A program made the translations under genes and the position numbers. This document shows positions 14,877-20,508 of a DNA stretch of 25,786 bases, piece by piece; position 1 is the first letter of the stretch; each line of letters opens with the position of its first letter. Below the pieces are notes generated by a model that made no database searches, was not told the origin of the DNA, and saw nothing but the letters and a program-made list of their open reading frames with translations. Location of the stretch: assembly GCA_046732465.1 (NCBI GenBank), contig JBKPND010000105.1, positions 1 through 25,786 of the forward strand. The letters are read 5' to 3'. This DNA comes from DASUPK01 sp046732465. GTDB taxonomy: Bacteria > Actinomycetota > Thermoleophilia > Solirubrobacterales > 70-9.

Positions 14877-15863
14877 GTGCCGCGCTGGCTGAAGATCACC
14901 CTGGCCGTGGTCGGGGCGCTGATCGTGCTCCTGCTCCTCAACGCGATCGTCGTCTCGAACGCCACCAAGGACGCCTACGTGCGCGACACGGGCGCCCAGC
15001 TGGTCGATACCTCGAACGGGACCCTTCAGGTGCTCGAGCAGGGCAATCCGCAAGGGACGCCGATCGTGCTGATCCACTGCTACACGTGTTCGATGAACTG
15101 GTGGGACGACCTCGCCCCGCTGCTCGCGCGGGACCACCGGGTCATCCGCGTCGACCTGCTCGGGCACGGTGGGTCGGACAAGCCGGGCACCGGCTATTCG
15201 ATCGAGGACCAGGCGACCGCGGTGGCCGAGGGTCTGGCGAAGCTCGGGGTGGTGAACGCCACGGTGGTCGGCCACTCCCTCGGCGGCAGCGTGGTGACGG
15301 CGCTCGCCCAGCAGAGCCCGCAGCTCGCCTCCCGCGTAGTGATCATCGACCAGGCGCCGGAGGACGGCTTCGACAACGAGGGGTTCGCGCAGCGAATCAG
15401 CTACTGGCCGATCATCGGACAGGCGTCCGACCGGCTGCTGCAGATCGCCCCGAAGTCCCTGGTCCTGGACAACTACGACGACGCGTTCGCTCCCGGCTAC
15501 GACATCTCGAGCGGCTTCGACAATCCCGATCAGCCCGTGGACGACCTGCGGGCGATGACCTACACGGCCTACAAGGACACGCGGGACGCCGAGGAGGACT
15601 ACGTCGCCGAGGCGCCGCTCGACGAGCGCCTCGCCACCGCCCACGTGCCGACCATGGTCATCTTCGGGGCCGAGGATCAGCTATACGACGCGCAGGAGGC
15701 GGTGGCGCGCTACCGCCAGAACGTCCCCGGAGTCCAGACCCACCTGATCCCGGGCGCGGGTCATTCCCCGAACGTCGAGACGCCGAACCTGGTCGCGCCG
15801 CTGATCCTCTCCTGGGCGGCCCCGCCGCGTGGAGCGCTCCGGCCGGCGAAGAAGCGCAAGTAG
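14877..15863 (+). CDS. Membrane-anchored alpha/beta hydrolase
   Basis: The 328-residue protein starts with one hydrophobic helix (ITLAVVGALIVLLLLNAIVV, about 7-26), which should hold it at the membrane with the catalytic domain outside. The hydrolase domain has the oxyanion region VLIHCYTCSMNWW, DLLGHGGSDKP, the nucleophile elbow GHSLGGS (S134), the acid in FGAEDQLYD (D267) and the His in GAGHSPNVE (H296). The substrate is unknown; esters and lipids are usual. The start is GTG 14877, in the short space after the HD-domain gene. The stop is followed within 2 nt by a strong hairpin (15865-15892). The C-terminal tail is Lys/Arg-rich. Confidence 0.88.
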   Translation: MPRWLKITLAVVGALIVLLLLNAIVVSNATKDAYVRDTGAQLVDTSNGTLQVLEQGNPQGTPIVLIHCYTCSMNWWDDLAPLLARDHRVIRVDLLGHGGSDKPGTGYSIEDQATAVAEGLAKLGVVNATVVGHSLGGSVVTALAQQSPQLASRVVIIDQAPEDGFDNEGFAQRISYWPIIGQASDRLLQIAPKSLVLDNYDDAFAPGYDISSGFDNPDQPVDDLRAMTYTAYKDTRDAEEDYVAEAPLDERLATAHVPTMVIFGAEDQLYDAQEAVARYRQNVPGVQTHLIPGAGHSPNVETPNLVAPLILSWAAPPRGALRPAKKRK

Positions 15864-15864
15864 C

Positions 15865-15892
15865 GAAAGGGCCCGATTTCTCGGGCCCTTTC
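15865..15892. terminator. Bidirectional terminator hairpin
   Basis: Arms GAAAGGGCCCGA (15865-15876) and TCGGGCCCTTTC (15881-15892) pair over 12 bp around a 4-nt loop. Read rightward it ends the hydrolase transcript; read leftward it ends the small-RNA-like unit and the MFS transcript. The loop is GAAA (GNRA) on the minus strand and UUUC on the plus strand, so the RNA fold is best in the leftward direction. The U-tract is poor on both sides. Confidence 0.85.
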
Positions 15893-15922
15893 TGGGAACA
15901 AAGGTTGCCCTTCGTTCCGTTA
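15865..15922 (-). ncRNA. Candidate small RNA A (two hairpins, downstream of the MFS gene)
   Basis: Transcription from the promoter at 15929-15956 would start near 15922 and give about 60 nt. Hairpin 1 has arms GGAACGAAGG and CCTTTGTTCC (15895-15918, one G-U pair) around a GCAA loop. Two nt later comes the 12-bp terminator hairpin with a GAAA loop. Both loops are GNRA only on the minus strand. No open reading frame fits. The architecture matches candidate RNA B at 17322-17406. The predicted ends are inferred, not observed. Confidence 0.55.
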
Positions 15923-15928
15923 ATGAAC

Positions 15929-15956
15929 ACCCTACGCCTCGCAACAGCGAAGTCAA
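15929..15956 (-). promoter_or_regulatory. Near-consensus promoter for small RNA A
   Basis: On the minus strand TTGACT (15951-15956) is followed by exactly 16 nt and TAGGGT (15929-15934). This is a good match to a housekeeping sigma promoter and lies in the 109-nt gap after the MFS stop. No protein gene follows on that strand before the terminator. Confidence 0.6.
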
Positions 15957-16001
15957 GGCCGTGTGAACGCGCGTTTCCGCTAGTTGCGGGGGTTCTGCCG
16001 A

Positions 16002-17264
16002 TCAGGCGGGCTGCGCGGCCGGGGCCTCGGTCAGCTCGAGAGTGTCTGCCGGCGCGTTCTGGTTCCGCGACAGGGCGATGAAGGGGAGCGCGAAGGCGGC
16101 GATTCCCGCGGAGACCAGGTACGACGCCGCATAGCCGGAGCTGTCGGCGACGCGGCCGAGGAGCGGCTGCGCCCAGACGCCTCCGGAAGAGGACATCATC
16201 GAGTCGAAGGAGAGGATCGTGGCGCGCTGCCGCGACGGGATCATGCCGTTGATGTAGGTCTGGCGGATGGGCATGGTGGCGGCGAAGAGCAACGCCCAGA
16301 CCGTCGTCAGGCCGATCACCGCCCAGAAATCCTGGATCGCCCCGATCAACACCAGGGTGATCACGCTCAGCCCGGCGGTCACGAGCAGCGCGGAGGTCCG
16401 GCGATGAAACCGCGCGCGAATCCAAGGCGCCGCCACCCCGCCGAGGATCTGGGCCCCGGCGACGATCGCCGCGGCCAGGCCCGCGATCTCGTAGGCGGTC
16501 GGGTCGCCATAGAGCTCGAGCAGGTACGGCTGCAGCGCGTAGAAGGCGTAGATCCCCACACCCCCGGTGAACAGGGCCTCCACCATCAGCCATTTGACCG
16601 CCGGAACGCGCCAGCCGTAGTCGATCGAGTTCGAGGCGATCTTGCGCATCTCGGCCAGTGGCCGGCCACCCTTCTCCGGAGTGAAGCCGACGTCGTGCAT
16701 CAGCCTGAACGCGACGACGAACATCACGATCAGAATCGCCCCACGGAGCACGAAGGGCGTGCCGAGGCTGAACTGCTGGGCGAGGAAGCCTCCGGCCACC
16801 GAGCCGCCCAGCATCCCGGCGCCGGTGACGATCTGCCCGCGCCCGAAGACCGTCTCCAAGCGCCCCTCGTAGCCCGTCGCCGTCAGGGCGTCGACCAGCC
16901 AGGCCTCCACCGCGCCGGAGAAGAAAGTGAAGCCGAGCCCGAGCAGCAGCGAGACGATCGCCCATTCCCAGAAGGGCGCCTCGATCTGCCAGAGCATCAC
17001 GTAGAGCAGGCTCGCCCCCGACAGCGTGAGTGTTCCGAGCAGGTAGGAGGTGCGCCGTCCGATCGTGTCGGCGACGATTCCGGTCGGTACCTCGAAGATC
17101 ACCATGCCCCCGGTGAAGAAGGCGTTGGCGGCGAACGCCTCGAGGTTGGAGAGGCCGGCGTCCAGGAGGAAGATCGTGTTGATCCCCCAGATCAGCGAAG
17201 CCGCCAGCGTGTTCCCGAGCATCAGGAGCAGGTAGGTGCGCTGGATGGATCGTGACGTGGGCAT
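16002..17264 (-). CDS. MFS transporter
   Basis: The 420-residue protein is a 12-helix major facilitator. Motif A is GIVADTIGRR (about 62-71), preceded by TGGMVIFEVPTG. A second-half loop includes ARFHRRTSALL. Helices include FWEWAIVSLLLGLGFTFFSG, FVLRGAILIVMFVVAFRLM and FWAVIGLTTVWALLFAATM. Drug or metabolite export is plausible but the substrate is unknown. ATG 17264 lacks a ribosome site and follows TACCTT by 9 nt, so a leaderless start is likely. A 13-bp dyad covers that hexamer. The gene is bracketed by two similar small-RNA-like units, and the upstream unit ends in a terminator 58 nt before the start, which could attenuate this gene. Confidence 0.88.
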   Translation of the reverse strand: MPTSRSIQRTYLLLMLGNTLAASLIWGINTIFLLDAGLSNLEAFAANAFFTGGMVIFEVPTGIVADTIGRRTSYLLGTLTLSGASLLYVMLWQIEAPFWEWAIVSLLLGLGFTFFSGAVEAWLVDALTATGYEGRLETVFGRGQIVTGAGMLGGSVAGGFLAQQFSLGTPFVLRGAILIVMFVVAFRLMHDVGFTPEKGGRPLAEMRKIASNSIDYGWRVPAVKWLMVEALFTGGVGIYAFYALQPYLLELYGDPTAYEIAGLAAAIVAGAQILGGVAAPWIRARFHRRTSALLVTAGLSVITLVLIGAIQDFWAVIGLTTVWALLFAATMPIRQTYINGMIPSRQRATILSFDSMMSSSGGVWAQPLLGRVADSSGYAASYLVSAGIAAFALPFIALSRNQNAPADTLELTEAPAAQPA

Positions 17265-17267
17265 TGC

Positions 17268-17280
17268 TTACTGAAGGTAA
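17268..17280 (-). promoter_or_regulatory. Dyad over the putative -10 of the MFS gene
   Basis: TTACTGAAGGTAA is an inverted repeat (TTAC, 5 nt, GTAA). On the minus strand it contains TACCTT (17274-17279), 9 nt before ATG 17264. A small repressor, for instance of the TetR or MarR type common with efflux genes, could bind here. No such regulator gene is adjacent. Confidence 0.4.
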
Positions 17281-17321
17281 TGACCCGCCCCGTCGGCTCA
17301 GCTCATCGGCGGCCCGCCCCT

Positions 17322-17406
17322 GAAAAAGCGAAACGGCCCGGTCGCCCGGGCCGTTTCTTTGAACTGAACCTGATTGACCCGAAGGTCAACCTGTTCTGTT
17401 CAAGTG
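17322..17406 (-). ncRNA. Candidate small RNA B or MFS leader attenuator
   Basis: The predicted transcript begins near 17406 and is about 85 nt. Hairpin 1 spans 17359-17403. TTGAAC pairs with GTTCAA, then an A-A mismatch, GAAC with GTTC, a small internal loop, and TTGACC with GGTCAA closed by a UUCG loop. Next comes the terminator hairpin with arms GAAACGGCCCGG and CCGGGCCGTTTC, a GCGA (GNRA) loop and a GCTTTTTC tail. The stable-loop types occur only on the minus strand. It may be a free sRNA, or a leader controlling the MFS gene by conditional termination. Confidence 0.6.
17323..17357 (-). terminator. Intrinsic terminator upstream of the MFS gene
   Basis: A perfect 12-bp GC-rich stem (17330-17341 with 17346-17357) is closed by GCGA on the minus strand. 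GC and then five T residues follow (plus-strand A tract 17323-17327). This is a classical intrinsic terminator in the leftward direction and lies 58 nt before the MFS start. Confidence 0.88.
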
Positions 17407-17412
17407 GCGAGC

Positions 17413-17440
17413 ACCCTACCGGCGAGATCCACGGCGTCAA
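17413..17440 (-). promoter_or_regulatory. Near-consensus promoter for small RNA B
   Basis: On the minus strand TTGACG (17435-17440), 16 nt, then TAGGGT (17413-17418). Hexamers and spacing are the same as in the promoter of RNA A, apart from the last base of the -35. It lies 80 nt downstream of the zinc-ribbon gene stop. Confidence 0.65.
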
Positions 17441-17519
17441 GGGCTAGTGAAACCGGGATTTCGCGTTTTGCGGAAATCAGCGATTTCGCCGCGGATCCGG
17501 GAAGCCGGAAACTGCGAGA

Positions 17520-17849
17520 TCACTGCCAGCGGCCGCCGGCCTTCGCCCACTCGGCCATGTGGTCGACGCCGCAGAACGCATCCGCGACGCGGTGCTCGCC
17601 ACGGTGCCGGACGAGGAGGACGTGAGCGTCGGTCAGCTCCGCGTTGCAGTGCGAGCAGTTGGTCGCGCCCTCGTCGAGGGTCGGCGGCTCGGACATCGTT
17701 CCGGCTTCCCAGTGGGCCCCCTGGATCGACCACGGGATCAGGTGCTCGAGCCGGCAGAAGACCGCTCGCCGCTCGCCGGCGGGTTCGTAGGCGCGGAAGC
17801 CGTCGTCGGTCTCGACCTCCGCTCCGCACCAGGTACAGGACTCGTTCAT
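17520..17849 (-). CDS. Small protein with two CxxC...CxxxH zinc-ribbon-like units
   Basis: The 109-residue product contains two similar half-sites. The first is CTWCGAEVE followed by VFCRLEHLIPW. The second is CSHCNAELT followed by AFCGVDHMAEW. Each gives CxxC plus C and H at about 25 residues distance, consistent with two bound zinc ions and an internal duplication. I do not recognise a named family; DNA, RNA or protein binding are all possible. ATG 17849 follows GCGAGG by 8 nt. A long in-frame extension upstream runs antisense through the dehydrogenase gene and is rejected. It is divergent from that gene, with 19 nt between the starts. Confidence 0.72.
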   Translation of the reverse strand: MNESCTWCGAEVETDDGFRAYEPAGERRAVFCRLEHLIPWSIQGAHWEAGTMSEPPTLDEGATNCSHCNAELTDAHVLLVRHRGEHRVADAFCGVDHMAEWAKAGGRWQ

Positions 17850-17868
17850 AGGAATAGCCTCGCACTCC

Positions 17869-18978
17869 ATGAGCGAGCTGCGGATCGTGGTGCTCGAGGG
17901 CGACCAAACCGGGCAGGAGCTGCTCGAGCAGGCGCTGCGCGTGATCGATCCGGAGGTGATCGGCCTCGACCTGGAGCTCGAGCGCTTCGACCTCTCGCTG
18001 GAGAACCGGCGCCGAACCCAGAACGCGGTTTGCACCGAGGCCGCGAGGGCGATGATGCGAGGCCGCGCCGATAGGCGCGACCCGTCTGGGGCTGGTGGCT
18101 TCGGGATCAAGGCCGCCACGATCACACCGGAGGGCGCCGACGACGTCGGGAGTCCGAACCGGCTGATCCGCGAGGCGATCGACGGCAAGGTGATCGTCAG
18201 GACCGGGCGTCGCATTCCCGGGGTCAGTCCGGTCGCGGGAATCCACCATCCGATCTCGGTGGTGCGGATGGCGGTCGAGGATGCCTACGGCGCCCAGGAG
18301 TCGCGCCGGCCGGAAGACGGGGACGAGGTCGCGGAGCGGGTCGAGATGATCCATCGCTCGATCTGCCGTGCGGTCGCCGAGTACGCGTTCAGGACTGCGG
18401 AGGGGATCGGCGGCCGCGTCTACGGCGGCCCGAAGTGGACGGTCAGCCCGGTCTACGAGGGGATGCTGAAGGAGGAGATGGACGCGGCGGCCGAGCGCCA
18501 CCCCGAGATCGGCTACGAGCCGCTGCTGATCGACGCCACCTATGCGGGCCTGCTCACCGGCCGGGCCGACGCGCCGCTGGTGATCCCGAGCCTGAACCGC
18601 GACGGTGACCTGCTCTCGGACCTCGTCCTGCCCCTGTACGGGTCGATCGCCGGGGCGGAGTCGGTGCTGCTCGCTCTCGACGAGGACCTCCGGGTGCGCG
18701 TGGCGATGAGCGAGGCGCCGCACGGGACGGCGCCGGCGCTGGAGGGCAAGGACATCGCCAACCCGATGGGGATGATCCTGGCCGGAGCCGCGGTGCTGCA
18801 CTACGCGGCCGAGGCGGGCATCGAGGGCGCGAAGCGAGCGTCCGCGGCCGTCTACGACGCCGTCATTGAGACGGCCGCCTCGGGGATCCGGACCCCTGAT
18901 CTGAAGGGCCACGCCGGCACGACCGAGTTCACCGACGCGGTGATCGACCGAGTCCGGGTTCAGACCACCGGGCCCTGA
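17869..18978 (+). CDS. Isocitrate/isopropylmalate dehydrogenase family protein
   Basis: The 369-residue protein has the beta-decarboxylating dehydrogenase fold. It has an N-terminal nucleotide-binding start (RIVVLEGDQTGQELLE), KAATITPEGADDVGSPNRLIREAIDG (about 81-106), the Arg-rich substrate segment VRTGRRIPGVSPV, the YGGPKWTVSPVYEGML helix, the metal-binding segment SLNRDGDLLSDLVLPLYGSIAGAES and the cofactor loop SEAPHGTAPALEGKDIANPMGMIL (about 281-304). It diverges from classical Icd, LeuB and homoisocitrate enzymes, so the substrate is not assigned. ATG 17869 has no Shine-Dalgarno sequence; TAGCCT (17855-17860) lies 8 nt before it, suggesting a leaderless message. The 3' end overlaps the convergent lipoprotein gene by 19 nt. 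Confidence 0.85.
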   Translation: MSELRIVVLEGDQTGQELLEQALRVIDPEVIGLDLELERFDLSLENRRRTQNAVCTEAARAMMRGRADRRDPSGAGGFGIKAATITPEGADDVGSPNRLIREAIDGKVIVRTGRRIPGVSPVAGIHHPISVVRMAVEDAYGAQESRRPEDGDEVAERVEMIHRSICRAVAEYAFRTAEGIGGRVYGGPKWTVSPVYEGMLKEEMDAAAERHPEIGYEPLLIDATYAGLLTGRADAPLVIPSLNRDGDLLSDLVLPLYGSIAGAESVLLALDEDLRVRVAMSEAPHGTAPALEGKDIANPMGMILAGAAVLHYAAEAGIEGAKRASAAVYDAVIETAASGIRTPDLKGHAGTTEFTDAVIDRVRVQTTGP

Positions 18979-19439
18979 GTCGACGTCCCCTGATCGGCTT
19001 CGACGATGCGGCGCCACTGCGTGATCAGTCCCCTACGGACGACGAAGGCGGTCTTGGCTGTCTCCCCCACGCCGTTCCCGCACTCGCCGGGGCCGGGGCG
19101 CTCGGTGAGCTTGAAGGTGGCGATCGTGAACCTGTCGACTGACTCCGCCTCGGTCAGCCTCGCTCCACAGGGCAGGGACTGGTTGAAGGCCTCGACCTCG
19201 GCGGGAGTGGTGAGCCGCAGCGGGGCGGTGCCGTTCTGGACCACGCTCGGGATCGCGAACCGCTTGCTCGCTGCGTCCACGTCCCCGGCTCGCAGCTCAT
19301 CGGCCCAGCTCCTGATCACCTGAACCGTCCCGGGATCGGCGCCGCCGGGGATCGTGGTGTCGTCCTTGCCAGAGGAGCCGCATCCGGAGAGGGCGGCTGC
19401 CCCGAGGATCGACAGGACGGCGATCGCTCGAGCGGTCAT
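18960..19439 (-). CDS. Putative lipoprotein
   Basis: The 159-residue protein has a lipoprotein signal: MTARAIAVLSILGAAALSGC, with the lipobox LSGC and Cys20 as the acylated residue, followed by a Ser/Gly/Asp spacer. The mature part has a helix VQVIRSWADELRAGDVDAASKRFAIPS. This resembles the starts of NTF2/SnoaL-like lipoproteins of actinobacteria. A Cys pair (LPCGARL and GECGNG) could form a disulphide. ATG 19439 lies 8 nt after the phosphodiesterase stop and begins the signal peptide; an upstream extension is unlikely. It is the last gene of a leftward four-gene set. Its function is unknown. Confidence 0.8.
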   Translation of the reverse strand: MTARAIAVLSILGAAALSGCGSSGKDDTTIPGGADPGTVQVIRSWADELRAGDVDAASKRFAIPSVVQNGTAPLRLTTPAEVEAFNQSLPCGARLTEAESVDRFTIATFKLTERPGPGECGNGVGETAKTAFVVRRGLITQWRRIVEADQGTSTQGPVV

Positions 19440-19446
19440 GGACAGA

Positions 19447-19968
19447 TCATGGCAACGGCAGGACGTCAAACTCGATGCGTTCGCCGTCCACCGTCGCCTC
19501 ACCCATCGAGCGGTGAGGAGCGCGGCGGCGCTCGGTGGGGCTGCCCGGGTTGAAGATCTGAAAGCCCTCGCGATCCTCGTGCAGCGGCATGTGGGAGTGG
19601 CCGAAGACCACCGCGTCGGCGTCCGGGAACCTGGCGCGCAGCCGCTCCAGTCGGCCCTTTGAGGGACCGGCGTCGTGGATCACACCCAGAACTACGTTCT
19701 CCAGTTCCAGCGAGATCGTTTCCGGAAGCTCTCGGCGAAGCTCGGGCGTGTCGACGTTGCCGTGGACGGCGGCCACGGGCCCGAGCTCACGCAGGTCTGC
19801 GAGAACGGACGGCCGGCTGAAGTCTCCCGCGTGGACGATCAGGTCAGCTGCGCGGAGCGCGTCGATGCACGGCTTCGCCAGAAAACGGTTTGCGCCTGTC
19901 GGCGCACCCTCGCATCTATCGCCGCGCGGCAGGTGGGTGTCCGCGATCAGCGCAAGTCGAAGACTCAA
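19447..19968 (-). CDS. YfcE/MJ0936-type metallophosphodiesterase
   Basis: The 173-residue protein is a small calcineurin-like phosphoesterase. It has the metal-binding series LIADTHLPRG (D, H), IVHAGDFSRP (GD), VHGNVDTPEL (GNxD), GVIHDAG and VFGHSHMPL (GHSH), then FNPGSPTERR. Members hydrolyse phosphodiesters and cyclic nucleotides in vitro; the physiological substrate is unknown. The start is TTG 19968, which overlaps the stop of the 66-aa gene as TTGA. This mirrors the hisH/hisA junction and implies translational coupling. Confidence 0.92.
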   Translation of the reverse strand: MSLRLALIADTHLPRGDRCEGAPTGANRFLAKPCIDALRAADLIVHAGDFSRPSVLADLRELGPVAAVHGNVDTPELRRELPETISLELENVVLGVIHDAGPSKGRLERLRARFPDADAVVFGHSHMPLHEDREGFQIFNPGSPTERRRAPHRSMGEATVDGERIEFDVLPLP

Positions 19969-20165
19969 CCGGCGTCTTCGTCGCGCCGCTCCGAGCGCTC
20001 TCTCTTGGCGAGCATGCGCTCGAGATAAGCGGACTTGTCTGCCCGGCGCAGATGCTGGTGCGCCTCGTCCGGGGTGATCGAGGTGTCGACGGCCTCGTGC
20101 TCCTCGGTGACCCTCTCCTGTTGGGCCAGGCGCAGCTCCTCGGTTGTCGGTTCGCGCTTCGGCAT
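19965..20165 (-). CDS. Small charged protein of unknown function
   Basis: The 66-residue product is rich in Glu, Arg and Lys and is predicted largely helical (TEELRLAQQERVTEEHE, then PDEAHQHLRRADKSAYLERMLAKRERSERR). It has no membrane segment or Cys. The reading frame is supported by its position: it overlaps the phosphodiesterase start and lies 23 nt after the membrane-protein gene. ATG 20165 follows TAATCT by 7 nt (plus-strand AGATTA 20173-20178), so a leaderless message is possible. Confidence 0.65.
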   Translation of the reverse strand: MPKREPTTEELRLAQQERVTEEHEAVDTSITPDEAHQHLRRADKSAYLERMLAKRERSERRDEDAG

Positions 20166-20168
20166 CGA

Positions 20169-20184
20169 CGGGAGATTACTCCCG
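20169..20184 (-). promoter_or_regulatory. Compact palindrome over the putative -10 of the 66-aa gene
   Basis: CGGGAG and CTCCCG are perfect 6-bp arms around ATTA, ending 4 nt before ATG 20165. The leftward TAATCT hexamer is inside the palindrome. It may be an operator, or a short hairpin in a read-through mRNA. No T-tract follows. Confidence 0.4.
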
Positions 20185-20188
20185 CTCT

Positions 20189-20425
20189 TCAGACCTTCGC
20201 GCGCGCTTTGCGGCCTTCGGAACCGCTCTTCTGGACGGCCCGCTCACCCGTGGAGAAAGGCTTCCGTAGCCACTTGCCGAGCTTTCCTGGGGCCTTGCCG
20301 CCGGCCTGCTGTCCGAGCTCGAGTGGCTTCTCGCCCGCCCGCTGGAAGTGCCGCGAGAGTCGCGGCGCGAGAAAGGCGAGGACGAAGAGCAGAACACAGA
20401 ACGCGATGATCGCCGCGGTCAGCAT
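20189..20425 (-). CDS. Small single-pass membrane protein
   Basis: The 78-residue protein has an N-terminal hydrophobic helix (LTAAIIAFCVLLFVLAFLAP, about 2-21) and a basic C-terminal part rich in Lys, Arg and Gly. It should sit in the membrane with the basic tail in the cytosol. No family is recognised. ATG 20425 is chosen because it opens the helix. Upstream frames run antisense into imuB and are rejected. It is divergent from imuB and probably heads the leftward set of four genes. An imperfect dyad with arms GGTTAAG and CTTAACC (20429-20463) lies immediately upstream. Confidence 0.65.
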   Translation of the reverse strand: MLTAAIIAFCVLLFVLAFLAPRLSRHFQRAGEKPLELGQQAGGKAPGKLGKWLRKPFSTGERAVQKSGSEGRKARAKV

Positions 20426-20472
20426 CGTGGTTAAGCGATTCCCGCCGCGAATGCTTCTTAACCGGCGGTTCC

Positions 20473-20501
20473 TTGACGGATTGGTGCGGGTATACGAACA
20501 T
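20473..20501 (+). promoter_or_regulatory. Promoter of the imuB-dnaE2 operon
   Basis: TTGACG (20473-20478), 17 nt, GAACAT (20496-20501). The -10 keeps A2, A5 and T6, the most conserved bases. The start point would fall at or next to ATG 20509, with no ribosome site upstream, so the message is probably leaderless. The -10 lies inside the LexA box. Confidence 0.55.
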
Positions 20502-20508
20502 ACGTTCG
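20495..20508 (+). promoter_or_regulatory. LexA (SOS) box
   Basis: CGAACATACGTTCG matches the actinobacterial/Gram-positive LexA operator (GAAC, 4 nt, GTTC). It abuts ATG 20509 of imuB and overlaps the -10 and start point, so LexA bound here would block transcription until DNA damage. Confidence 0.85.

Noticed and set aside
15865..15892. Only a simple terminator of the hydrolase gene
   Set aside because: It does serve that role, but the added promoter, second hairpin, minus-strand GNRA loops and a matching copy at 17322-17440 are not explained by it.
17850..18215. Upstream extension of the zinc-ribbon protein
   Set aside because: It runs antisense through the dehydrogenase gene and is Ser/Arg low-complexity; ATG 17849 has a ribosome site.
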